A DNA stretch of 64,000 nucleotides from Longitalea arenae (GTDB lineage: Bacteria; Bacteroidota; Bacteroidia; Chitinophagales; Chitinophagaceae). The translations under genes were made by a program, and so were the position numbers. The notes beneath the pieces are model-generated. The model was not told the origin of the DNA. It made no database searches and was given only the letters and a program-made list of their open reading frames with translations. Positions 8,590-17,390 of the stretch are shown here, piece after piece. Location: positions 186,001 through 250,000 of the forward strand of contig NZ_JAFFJX010000001.1 of the NCBI RefSeq assembly GCF_016924755.1, given 5' to 3'. The number at the start of each line of letters is the position of its first letter. Positions within the stretch are counted from its first letter, which is position 1.

Positions 8590-8627
8590 AATGTGCTAAT
8601 GTGCCGATTTGCTAATGTGCTGATGAG
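8590..8627. repeat. Intergenic micro-repeat, ATGTGCTAAT family
   Basis: Repeated words ATGTGCTAATGTGCCGATTT followed by GCTAATGTGCTGATG between actA and actB. A second copy lies at 19206-19242 between coxA and ctaB in the same operon. Confidence 0.65.
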
Positions 8628-8688
8628 TTTCTTAACCCGTTTAGATGTAATATTTGATCATGCAGCCGTATAAAATTCTGATGGTTAC

Positions 8689-8723
8689 ATTATCAAATTA
8701 TTGAATTATCAAATTTTCAAATC
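8689..8723. repeat. Intergenic micro-repeat, ATTATCAAATT family
   Basis: ATTATCAAATTATTG is followed by AATTATCAAATTTTC just upstream of actB. Similar words occur at 58548-58574 and AAAATTATCAAATTATTTC near 44012-44031. Confidence 0.5.
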
Positions 8724-8732
8724 AAAAGATAA

Positions 8733-11700
8733 ATGGCTAATAAAAAGTACTGGCAGAGTTTCGGAGAGCTCAATAACAGTGAGGCCTATGAAAAGACGAT
8801 TTCGAACGAATTCAAGGAAGAATTGCCGTTTGAAAGTGCAGATAAAAAAGGATTGGAAACCAGTCCTGCCTCCCGTAGAGACTTTTTGAAATATCTTGGT
8901 TTTAGTACAGCGGCCGCAATCGCCGCAGCCAGTTGCGAAACTAAGGTTAGAAAGGCGATCCCCTATGTAAATAAGCCGCAGGATATGGTGCCTGGCGTTG
9001 CTGATTACTATGCTACTACTTATGTGAGTGGCGGTGAAGCAATTCCGGTTGTAGCCAAAGTGCGCGACGGACGTCCCATTAAATTAGAAGGTAATACCCT
9101 TTCCACTTTCACTAAAGGTGGTTCTTCAGCCCGGATGCAGGCTTCGGTGCTCGATCTGTATGATACAGCCCGTTTACGCCATCCGATGGCAAACAACTCA
9201 GCTACGAGTTACGAAGTAATTGACCGCGATATCAAGGGCGCTTTAGCCGCCATCGGCGGTGGTCAGCTGGTATTATTAACTTCTACCATCAATTCGCCTT
9301 CTACCAAACAGGTTATCGCAGAATTCTTAGCAAAATACCCCAACAGCAAGCACGTTCAGTTCGATGCCGTTTCTTACAGCGGGATGTTACTGGCCAACGA
9401 AGCTACTTTTGGCAAACGTGCTATCCCTTCTTACAATTTCGAAAATGCACAAACTATAGTGAGCCTTGGCGCTGACTTCCTGTGTACCTGGTTGAGCCCT
9501 GTTGAATTCCAGCATGGCTACAGCAAGAACCGTAAGGTTACGGAGACGAAGTTAGACATGAGCAAACACTACCAGTTCGAAAGCATGATGAGCACCACCG
9601 GTGCTGCTGCCGACGAGCGTTTTGTACACCGCCCTTCTGAGGCAGGTATCGTGGCAGCTGCTTTATTAAGCGCTGTGAACGGCCAGGGTGCTGCAGGCGT
9701 TACTGGCAAATTGAAAGCAGGAATTGAAAAAGCGGCTAAAGACCTGGTTGCCAACAGGGGCAAAGGCCTGGTGATAAGCGGCAGCAACAATACACAGGTT
9801 CAGATCATTGTAAACGCCATCAACGAAGCCATCGGTGCCTACGGTTCTACCATCAGCTGGGCGGCCCCCATTCTGATGCACCAGGGTGTTGACAGCGAAA
9901 TGGTTGCCCTGGTTCAGGATATGGAAGCCGGCCGGGTAGGAGCCCTGCTGATCTATGGCGCCAATCCTGCTTACGAATATTTCGACGCAGAACGTTTCAA
10001 GAAAGGGTTGAAAGCCGTTAAACTGTCTGTTTCTTTTAACGACAGAAGAGACGAAACAACTCAATTGTGTAAATATGTATTACCGGCTCCTCACTTCCTC
10101 GAAAGCTGGGGTGATGCTGAACCGAAAGCCGGTCATGTGAGCCTGATACAGCCTACTATCAATCCGCTGTTCGAGTCAAGACCTTTTGAACAGTCATTGT
10201 TGAACTGGGCGGGCAATAACACCCGTTGGGATGTTTACCTGAAGAACTTCTGGATCGCAAAATTAGGCAGCCAGAACACATTCAATAAAGCATTGCAGGA
10301 CGGTGTAATTGAAACCCCTGCTGCAGATACGGGCGCTGGCGGCTTCAATGGTGCTGCAGTAGCCCAGGCAGTTTCCGCGGCCAACGCCATGAAAAAGAAC
10401 AGTGAGTATGAAGTGGTGATCTATCAAAAAGTGGGTGTTGGTGATGGTAAACAAGCGAACAACCCCTGGTTGCTCGAACTGCCCGATCCTATCACGCGCG
10501 TAAGCTGGGATAACTATGCGATCGTATCGCCCGTAGTGGCCAAAAAACTGTTTGGCATCGATCTGAACGACAGAGGATCTGCCGATGACTACGAGGTTAA
10601 TGTAAAGAAGCCTGTTATCAAGGTTAAAGTTCGTGGTAAAGAAGTAGAACTTCCTATTATAGTAGTTCCGGGTACACAGGAAAATACCATTGCGATCGCC
10701 GTTGGTTACGGCCGCGATAAAGGTGTGGGCCGCGCTGTAATGGCTGCTGATGGCGGTACTTTAGGTAAGAACGCCTATCCGTTTTTGAACTTCAACGGTG
10801 CAACCTTTGAATGGAGTGGAATGGCTGAAGTGTCCAAAACCGGCGATTTTTACAAAGTTGCCCAGGCACAAACACATAACAGCTACGAAGGCCGCCATTC
10901 TGTTATCCGTGAAGTATCGCTGGATGAATATAAAAAAGAACCTGCGATCGTTCGCAACGAAAGAGCTGCTGAACTGAAGAATTTCGGCGGTCTCGAGAAA
11001 TTTGAGAAAGAGGGCACCCTTTATCCCGTGTACGAGCGTCCGGGCATCAAATGGGGCATGAGCATCGACCTGAACAGCTGTTTCGGTTGCGGTGCCTGTG
11101 TGGTAGCCTGTCATATCGAGAACAACGTTCCAATCGTAGGTAAACATGAGGTAATGCGTTACCACGATATGCACTGGTTGCGTATCGACCGTTACTTCAG
11201 TGGTAATCCCGATGATGCGGAAAGCATTCAAACGGTATTCCAGCCGATGCTGTGCCAGCACTGCGACAACGCGCCTTGCGAAAACGTATGTCCGGTGGCT
11301 GCTACGCACCACAGTGCTGAAGGTATCAACATGATGGCTTACAACCGCTGTATCGGTACCCGTTATTGCGCCAATAACTGTCCTTATAAAGTACGTCGTT
11401 TCAACTGGGCCGATTATACCGGCGCCGACAGCTTCCAAAACAACCAACAACCGCTGGTTGATGAAGGAAACCTCGACGATGTAGTGCTGATGATGAACGA
11501 TGATCTTACCCGTATGGTGCTGAACCCCGATGTTACGGTTCGCAGCCGCGGTGTAATGGAAAAATGTTCATTCTGCGTACAAAGAGCACAAGCTGGTAAA
11601 CTGGAAGCTAAAAAAGCAAACCGTCCTTTACAGGATAGCGATTTCCAGACTGCCTGTCAGCAGGCATGTTCAGCTGATGCTATCGTGTTCGGTAATGTGA

Positions 11701-11909
11701 ACAATACAGATAGCGCGATCTTCAAAACACGGAAAGAGAACGATAACCGTATTTACTTCGCGCTGGAAGAAATTCACACTATGCCGAATGTGAACTATCT
11801 GGCCAAAGTGAGAAATTCACATGAGATCAGCAATGGCGGTGTACTGGGAACCAGTGTTAGTGGTTCAACCCATACCCCTGCCGTTGAACATGGCGCAGAA
11901 CATAAGTAA
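8733..11909 (+). CDS. actB: Alternative complex III subunit ActB: molybdopterin-oxidoreductase-like and iron-sulfur fusion protein
   Basis: 1058 aa. The N-terminus carries a twin-arginine signal (SRRDFLK at 47-53) ending in a lipobox (AAASC, C68), so it is exported folded and lipid-anchored. Residues of about 90-760 are a molybdopterin-oxidoreductase-like domain, which in this family lacks the cofactor. The C-terminal part is a four-cluster ferredoxin like NrfC/PsrB: CFGCGACVVACH near 783, CQHCDNAPCENVCP near 840, CIGTRYCANNCP near 873, CSFC near 944 and CQQACSADAI near 975. It passes electrons from quinol oxidation toward ActA. The start ATG at 8733 is set by the TAT region. Confidence 0.95.
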   Translation: MANKKYWQSFGELNNSEAYEKTISNEFKEELPFESADKKGLETSPASRRDFLKYLGFSTAAAIAAASCETKVRKAIPYVNKPQDMVPGVADYYATTYVSGGEAIPVVAKVRDGRPIKLEGNTLSTFTKGGSSARMQASVLDLYDTARLRHPMANNSATSYEVIDRDIKGALAAIGGGQLVLLTSTINSPSTKQVIAEFLAKYPNSKHVQFDAVSYSGMLLANEATFGKRAIPSYNFENAQTIVSLGADFLCTWLSPVEFQHGYSKNRKVTETKLDMSKHYQFESMMSTTGAAADERFVHRPSEAGIVAAALLSAVNGQGAAGVTGKLKAGIEKAAKDLVANRGKGLVISGSNNTQVQIIVNAINEAIGAYGSTISWAAPILMHQGVDSEMVALVQDMEAGRVGALLIYGANPAYEYFDAERFKKGLKAVKLSVSFNDRRDETTQLCKYVLPAPHFLESWGDAEPKAGHVSLIQPTINPLFESRPFEQSLLNWAGNNTRWDVYLKNFWIAKLGSQNTFNKALQDGVIETPAADTGAGGFNGAAVAQAVSAANAMKKNSEYEVVIYQKVGVGDGKQANNPWLLELPDPITRVSWDNYAIVSPVVAKKLFGIDLNDRGSADDYEVNVKKPVIKVKVRGKEVELPIIVVPGTQENTIAIAVGYGRDKGVGRAVMAADGGTLGKNAYPFLNFNGATFEWSGMAEVSKTGDFYKVAQAQTHNSYEGRHSVIREVSLDEYKKEPAIVRNERAAELKNFGGLEKFEKEGTLYPVYERPGIKWGMSIDLNSCFGCGACVVACHIENNVPIVGKHEVMRYHDMHWLRIDRYFSGNPDDAESIQTVFQPMLCQHCDNAPCENVCPVAATHHSAEGINMMAYNRCIGTRYCANNCPYKVRRFNWADYTGADSFQNNQQPLVDEGNLDDVVLMMNDDLTRMVLNPDVTVRSRGVMEKCSFCVQRAQAGKLEAKKANRPLQDSDFQTACQQACSADAIVFGNVNNTDSAIFKTRKENDNRIYFALEEIHTMPNVNYLAKVRNSHEISNGGVLGTSVSGSTHTPAVEHGAEHK

Positions 11910-12022
11910 GTTAGAGGTTAAAAAAGAGTTTGAAAGGTGAACCACTCACCACAGACATATAAATTTCCCGGCTAACATTTTTCCGGCCGAAGGCAGGAAG
12001 GTAATAGCTAAAAGCATATAAC

Positions 12023-13474
12023 ATGGCATTATTAAGATACGAATCGCAAGTAAGACCTCCGCTGGTAGAAAATGATAAGAATTATCACCAGGTAACGGAA
12101 GATATTGTGCGTCCTATTGAAGCAAACCCAACCCGCCTCTGGTGGATCGGTTTTCTTATCTCAGTTGGTTTGTTACTTTTTGGTGTGTATTCAATTTACC
12201 GGGAGGTAACCTATGGGGTAGGTCAGTGGAACCTGAACAAAACAATCGGTTGGGGCTGGGATATCACCAACTTCGTATGGTGGGTGGGTATCGGTCACGC
12301 CGGTACACTGATCTCGGCGATCCTCTTGCTGTTCCGCCAGGGATGGAGAACAGGGGTGAACCGCGCCGCTGAAGCGATGACCATCTTTGCGGTAATGTGC
12401 GCCGGTCAGTTCCCGATCTGGCACATGGGTCGCGTTTGGATGGCCTTCTTCGTACTTCCTTATGCCAATACCCGCGGTCCGTTATGGGTAAACTTTAACT
12501 CACCGCTGTTGTGGGACGTATTCGCGATCTCTACATATTTCACTGTATCATTATTGTTCTGGTATTCTGGTTTGATCCCTGACCTCGCTACCGTACGTGA
12601 CCGCGCCCGGTTGAAATGGCGTAAATTTATGTATGGTCTGCTGTCATTCGGGTGGACTGGTTCTACCAAACACTGGCAACGCCATGAAAGTTTATCACTG
12701 GTACTGGCTGGTATGAGTACCCCCCTGGTATTATCAGTGCACACGGTGGTATCTTTCGACTTCGCCACTTCCGTTATTCCAGGCTGGCACACCACCATCT
12801 TCCCGCCTTACTTCGTTGCGGGTGCCATCTTCTCGGGCTTTGCGATGGTGCAAACCCTGCTGTTGATCAGCCGTAAGGTGCTGAACCTCGAAGAATATAT
12901 CACTATCGAGCACATCGAGGTGATGAACAAAGTAATCGTATTGACCGGTTCTATTGTAGGTGTTGCCTACCTGACCGAGTTGTTCATATCATGGTATGGT
13001 CAAAACCCGAATGAAGGCTGGGCATTCGCTCAAAACAGGTTGAACCTGTTCAGCCCTTATGGCTGGAGCTACTGGCTGATGATGGGATGTAACGTGATCT
13101 CTCCGCAGATCTTCTGGTTCCGGAAACTGCGCCGCAACCTGGTCGTTACCTTCTTCATGTCGGTGATCGTAAACATCGGTATGTGGTTCGAACGTTTTGT
13201 GATCATTGTTACTTCTATCTACCGCGATTACCTGCCCAGTAGCTGGAGTACTTACTATGCACCTACTATCTGGGAAATCGGTTTCTACCTGGGTACCTTC
13301 GGTTTGTTCTTCACCTGCTACTTCCTGTTCTCGAAATTCTTCCCCGTAATTGCGGTGGCTGAGATCAAGCACATCCTGAAGAAATCAGGTGAAAGCTACA
13401 AGAAGAATATGTATCATATTGAAAAGGAAAGTACTGAGCATTTCTATAATGAGGTTCATCACGACCATCATTAA
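12023..13474 (+). CDS. actC: Alternative complex III subunit ActC: NrfD/PsrC-like quinol-binding membrane protein
   Basis: 483 aa, highly hydrophobic with about ten transmembrane helices. The start MALLRYESQVRPPLV and the segments WVGIGHAGTLISAILLLF and PIWHMGRVWMAFF are typical of the NrfD-like integral subunit ActC, which together with ActF forms the membrane core and contributes a quinol site near ActB. It ends in a His-rich tail (HHDHH). It lies 113 bp after actB and 65 bp before actD, in the conserved act order. Confidence 0.94.
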   Translation: MALLRYESQVRPPLVENDKNYHQVTEDIVRPIEANPTRLWWIGFLISVGLLLFGVYSIYREVTYGVGQWNLNKTIGWGWDITNFVWWVGIGHAGTLISAILLLFRQGWRTGVNRAAEAMTIFAVMCAGQFPIWHMGRVWMAFFVLPYANTRGPLWVNFNSPLLWDVFAISTYFTVSLLFWYSGLIPDLATVRDRARLKWRKFMYGLLSFGWTGSTKHWQRHESLSLVLAGMSTPLVLSVHTVVSFDFATSVIPGWHTTIFPPYFVAGAIFSGFAMVQTLLLISRKVLNLEEYITIEHIEVMNKVIVLTGSIVGVAYLTELFISWYGQNPNEGWAFAQNRLNLFSPYGWSYWLMMGCNVISPQIFWFRKLRRNLVVTFFMSVIVNIGMWFERFVIIVTSIYRDYLPSSWSTYYAPTIWEIGFYLGTFGLFFTCYFLFSKFFPVIAVAEIKHILKKSGESYKKNMYHIEKESTEHFYNEVHHDHH

Positions 13475-13539
13475 TAGTTACGATAGAAAGGAAATATAGA
13501 ATTACAGAAATCCGAAATAAGAACTATCAAAATCTTTAT

Positions 13540-14136
13540 ATGGCTGTTAAAAAATTTGTTGTTGGTTGTTTTGATGATGAGGGGCCGTTATTTGATGCCG
13601 TTAAAAAAGTACGCAAATCAGGTTATAAACTGCATGATGTGTATACCCCATTTCCCATCCACGGCTTAGACAAAGCCATGGGATTAAGGGATACCAGCCT
13701 GCACACAGCCGGATTCTTATACGCCATTTTTGGTACTACTTCCATGTTATCATTCATGACATGGGTATTTACTGCAGACTTTCCGTTGAACGTTGGTGGT
13801 AAACCGCATTTCGCATTACCAGCGTGGATACCTATCACTTTTGAGTTTACCGTATTGTGCTCCTGCGTGGGTATGGTGATCACTTTCATGTACCTGTGCC
13901 AGTTAGCACCTTTTGTAAAAAAGCATCACTTCCACCTGCGTGCTACCGATGATAAGTTTGTAATGGTTATTGAGTTAACCAGTAAGACAAACGAAAGTGA
14001 AGTTAGTTCATTCCTTACCGGTCTTGGCGCCACAGAAGTGAATGTACAGAATGCCGAAACCGGCTGGTGGTTAGGCAGATACGATAAAGAACAAAAATTG
14101 TTTGTTGAAGGTCAAAGCGAAACTGTTTCTGCATAA
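13540..14136 (+). CDS. actD: Alternative complex III subunit ActD (DUF3341)
   Basis: 198 aa. The N-terminal soluble part (KKFVVGCFDDEGPLFDAVKK, THE DUF3341 signature with YTPFPIHGLDKAMGL) is followed by two transmembrane helices (about 60-85 and 100-125) and a small C-terminal ferredoxin-like part. DUF3341 proteins occur only as ActD, an accessory membrane subunit that stabilises the complex. Position between actC and actE matches the standard order. Confidence 0.93.
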   Translation: MAVKKFVVGCFDDEGPLFDAVKKVRKSGYKLHDVYTPFPIHGLDKAMGLRDTSLHTAGFLYAIFGTTSMLSFMTWVFTADFPLNVGGKPHFALPAWIPITFEFTVLCSCVGMVITFMYLCQLAPFVKKHHFHLRATDDKFVMVIELTSKTNESEVSSFLTGLGATEVNVQNAETGWWLGRYDKEQKLFVEGQSETVSA

Positions 14137-14153
14137 TATCTGAATACTTAAAG

Positions 14154-14858
14154 ATGAAAAAATTATCAATTATTTCTGTTTTAGTGATGGCTGTGATAGT
14201 TTGGAGTTGCAGTGACGTACGTAGAAGTCCGGGCCGCGTGTATATGCCTGATATGGGTTATAGCCGGGCCATCGAAACCTATGCGCCTATAGATACACTC
14301 GCGAAGCAGGGTATTAATTATAACCGCATGCCGGTAGTTGGTACTATCAAACGCAACGAATTACTGCCTTTCCCACTGCTGGCAGATAAAGCTGGCGACA
14401 CTGCCAACTACATTGCATCTATGCAGATCGCTAATCCTTTACCAGCGTTGAATGCCGTTCAGATGAAAGAAGCAGAACGTTTATATCTTGTTAACTGCGG
14501 TATTTGCCATGGTACTGCGCTTGATGGTAATGGCCCCCTGTACAATGGTGGCAATGGACCGTACGCAGCAGCTCCTGCCAAACTGGTTGGCCAGGCCAAA
14601 TATGAAAATATGCCTGAAGGCCAGATGATGTATTCTGTTACTTATGGCAGAGGGCAGATGGGAAGTTATGCTTCTCAGCTGAGCACTACACAACGCTGGA
14701 TGATCATTCACTATGTGAAATCAAAACAAGGTGGTGGCAAGCAGCAAGCTGCAGCGGCAACCCCGGCTCAACCGGCTGATTCTGCTGCCGCTGTAAAAGA
14801 TCCGGGTACTGGTCCGGGCACAGGCGCTCAACCCGTTGCTGATACAACAAAAAAATAA
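14154..14858 (+). CDS. actE: Alternative complex III subunit ActE: monoheme cytochrome c lipoprotein
   Basis: 234 aa. The signal peptide ends in a lipobox (VIVWSC, C19). A single heme site CGICH is near residue 113 with a likely distal methionine in YGRGQMGSYA near 168. The tail from about 190 is rich in Ala, Pro, Gln and Thr and probably disordered. ActE is the outer monoheme cytochrome that hands electrons from ActA to the oxidase or to a soluble carrier. It starts 17 bp after actD. Confidence 0.93.
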   Translation: MKKLSIISVLVMAVIVWSCSDVRRSPGRVYMPDMGYSRAIETYAPIDTLAKQGINYNRMPVVGTIKRNELLPFPLLADKAGDTANYIASMQIANPLPALNAVQMKEAERLYLVNCGICHGTALDGNGPLYNGGNGPYAAAPAKLVGQAKYENMPEGQMMYSVTYGRGQMGSYASQLSTTQRWMIIHYVKSKQGGGKQQAAAATPAQPADSAAAVKDPGTGPGTGAQPVADTTKK

Positions 14859-14892
14859 CTGATACGAACACAGAACATATAAATTACTGATA

Positions 14893-16116
14893 ATGGCTAT
14901 TAAAGAAGTTTTCGCCATCCCCGCACGATACAGAACCTGGTCTTTGGCTTTGATGGGAGTCGGCATTTTATCTGTTATCATCGGTTTTTTCTTATACGGA
15001 ACCGGTGAACATCCGGCAAGATTTTGGGCTACCATGTTGCAGAACAGCGTATTCTTTTTGCTGGTAACCAACGCTGCCATGTTTTTCCTTTGCGCCACTA
15101 CCCTGGCTATGGGGGGCTGGCAACTGACTTTCGGACGGGTTACAGAAGCCATTTCTGTTGCAGTTATTCCTTTGGGTATTATAGCCTTTATAGTATTAAT
15201 ATGCCTGGTCACTGTTGACCCCCATGTTTATCACTGGCTGCACCCACACGGTGATAAGATCCTGGAAGGCAAATCAGCCTTTTTGAATAAAGGATTTTTC
15301 ATTACCTGGACCATCCTTACCATTGGTTTGTGGATCGTACTGGGTTATAAAATGCGCCAGTTATCCCGGGAAACCGACAATGCGCCCCTGGGTGATCCTG
15401 AAACTGGCCGCAGATATATCTTCAAAAATACCGTTTGGGCTGCCATCTTCATCGTATGGTTTGCGTTGACAGTAATGTCTGTTACGCCCTGGTTCTGGTT
15501 AATGAGTATTGATGCACACTGGTATTCTACCATGTATAGCTGGTATACTTTCGCCAGTACTTTTGTGAGCGGTATGGCCCTCATCACCCTGTTTGTGGTG
15601 TTCCTCAAAAACCAGGGTTACCTGGAGTTTGCCAACGAAGAACATATCCATGACCTCGGTAAATTCATGTTCGCTTTCTCAATCTTCTGGACATACCTGT
15701 GGTTTGCACAATACATGCTTATCTGGTATGCAAACATTCCTGAAGAAACTGTTTATTTCAAATCGCGCGTAACCAGCAAGAACCACAGTGGTCCGTACAC
15801 TGGCCTGTACTGGTTTATGTTCTGTATAAACTTCCTGGCTCCTTTATTAATATTAATGCGCCGGGGATCAAAAAGAAACTATACTACGGTTACGTTTATG
15901 GCGATCCTGATCATATTCGGTCACTGGTTGGATTTCTATCAAATGATCCACGCCAGCCTGTTCCCTGATCATGTTACCCTGAACCTGTTCGATTTTGGTG
16001 TGGCTGCCGGCTTTGTAGGGCTGATACTGTATGCAGTAGGAAATGCTTTGACAAAAGCGCCGCTGGTTGCCAAAAATCATCCGTTCATCAAAGAAAGTAT
16101 TATCCATCATACCTAA
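14893..16116 (+). CDS. actF: Alternative complex III subunit ActF: second NrfD-like membrane subunit
   Basis: 407 aa with about ten transmembrane helices (for example WSLALMGVGILSVIIGFFLY and FMFAFSIFWTYLWFAQYMLI). It is a divergent ActC paralogue, the usual second integral subunit of alternative complex III. It follows actE by 34 bp and is followed after 71 bp by coxB, so the complex and the oxidase are probably co-transcribed. The label quinol:cytochrome c oxidoreductase membrane subunit fits. Confidence 0.92.
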   Translation: MAIKEVFAIPARYRTWSLALMGVGILSVIIGFFLYGTGEHPARFWATMLQNSVFFLLVTNAAMFFLCATTLAMGGWQLTFGRVTEAISVAVIPLGIIAFIVLICLVTVDPHVYHWLHPHGDKILEGKSAFLNKGFFITWTILTIGLWIVLGYKMRQLSRETDNAPLGDPETGRRYIFKNTVWAAIFIVWFALTVMSVTPWFWLMSIDAHWYSTMYSWYTFASTFVSGMALITLFVVFLKNQGYLEFANEEHIHDLGKFMFAFSIFWTYLWFAQYMLIWYANIPEETVYFKSRVTSKNHSGPYTGLYWFMFCINFLAPLLILMRRGSKRNYTTVTFMAILIIFGHWLDFYQMIHASLFPDHVTLNLFDFGVAAGFVGLILYAVGNALTKAPLVAKNHPFIKESIIHHT

Positions 16117-16187
16117 CCGGCAACACAGGTGTGATACTTATAAAACAACGAACTTAGTTTCGATAGTATAAAAATTATTGAAAGATC

Positions 16188-17345
16188 ATGACAACTACCG
16201 GATTATTTTTGTTAGCTATTCTGGCGCTTGGGTTTCTGATAACATTTCAGATAGCCAAGGCGAGTGAGTATGTCTCCGTATTAAAAGGAGAAAAAAAGTC
16301 CTTCGAACAAAATAACAAGATCAATGGCTTCCTGATGGTAGTGTTCCTGGTGCTGGGTCTGATCGGGGTATACTGGTGCAACAAAGCGTTGTATCATAAA
16401 ACACTGATGCCCTATCCTTCAGCTTCCGAGCACGGCGAGAACATCGATACCATGCTGAAGATTACATTGCTCATTACCGGTATTGTGTTTTTCATTACGC
16501 AGATCTTATTATTCTGGTTCGCTTATAAATACCAATACAGCGATAAAAGAAGAGCTTTCTATTATCCCCATAACAACAAACTGGAAGTTTTATGGACAAC
16601 CGTTCCTGCTATTGCCCTGTGTACCCTGGTAGGTTTCGGTTTGTATTACTGGTTCAAGATCACCGGCGAAGCGCCTGCTAACGCAATGCAGGTAGAGATC
16701 ACCGGCCGCCAGTTTGGTTGGATCTATCGCTATCCCGGCAAGGACAATGTGTTTGGTAAGAAATATTTCCGCATGATCGATGAAGCCGATGGCAATATCC
16801 TCGGCATGCTGTGGAAAGATTCTACCATGGAAACGCCCAATGGTGTTCAGAACCTGAAAGCCGACCCCACCGGATATGATGATATTATTCAAACATCGGC
16901 TATGTACCTGATCAAAGATCAACCGGTGAAACTCATCATCAATTCACGCGATGTGATCCATGACGTGGGTCTGCCTCATTTCCGCATGAAAATGGATGCC
17001 GTTCCAGGTACGCCAACAACTATGTGGTTTACTCCTAAGTATACTACAGAGGAAATGAAAAAAATTACCAATAATCCCAATTTTGAATATGAGATTGCCT
17101 GCGATCAAATGTGTGGTAACGGCCACTATTCAATGAAAGGGCTTATTAAAGTAGTAACCCGCGATGAGTTTGTTTTATGGCGGGCGAAACAACAGCCTGG
17201 TTACAAGGCGCCTACAAAAGCGGGTGATCCTGCGATCACTGAACCTGGTGCGCAACCTGCACCTGCTGCACAGCCGGCAGATACTGCAGCTGCAGGAGCT
17301 GGTGCGGTAGTACCCAAAGGAAACCTGGTAGCAGCACATAAATAG
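16188..17345 (+). CDS. coxB: Cytochrome c oxidase subunit II (CuA protein)
   Basis: 385 aa. The CuA site is intact: H258 in DVIHDVGLPHF, then C305, C309, H313 and M316 in CDQMCGNGHYSM. There are four hydrophobic segments (about 3-23, 47-66, 90-115, 133-155) where textbook subunit II has two. The extra pair is at the N-terminus. There is no fused cytochrome c domain after the cupredoxin, so the enzyme is aa3-type and should be fed by ActE/ActA directly or by a separate cytochrome. The Ala/Pro-rich tail is probably disordered. Confidence 0.95.
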   Translation: MTTTGLFLLAILALGFLITFQIAKASEYVSVLKGEKKSFEQNNKINGFLMVVFLVLGLIGVYWCNKALYHKTLMPYPSASEHGENIDTMLKITLLITGIVFFITQILLFWFAYKYQYSDKRRAFYYPHNNKLEVLWTTVPAIALCTLVGFGLYYWFKITGEAPANAMQVEITGRQFGWIYRYPGKDNVFGKKYFRMIDEADGNILGMLWKDSTMETPNGVQNLKADPTGYDDIIQTSAMYLIKDQPVKLIINSRDVIHDVGLPHFRMKMDAVPGTPTTMWFTPKYTTEEMKKITNNPNFEYEIACDQMCGNGHYSMKGLIKVVTRDEFVLWRAKQQPGYKAPTKAGDPAITEPGAQPAPAAQPADTAAAGAGAVVPKGNLVAAHK

Positions 17346-17390
17346 GTCAAATTCGAAACAGATTAATTACGACTTACAAAAAAAGATACA

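Noticed and set aside
10761-11450. Long open frame of 229 codons on the minus strand inside actB
   Set aside because: It is antisense to the iron-sulfur half of actB, has no recognisable domain, and follows from the codon bias of the real gene.
8733-11909. ActB as an active molybdoenzyme
   Set aside because: Neighbouring genes show it is the alternative complex III subunit, whose molybdopterin-like domain is known to be without cofactor.
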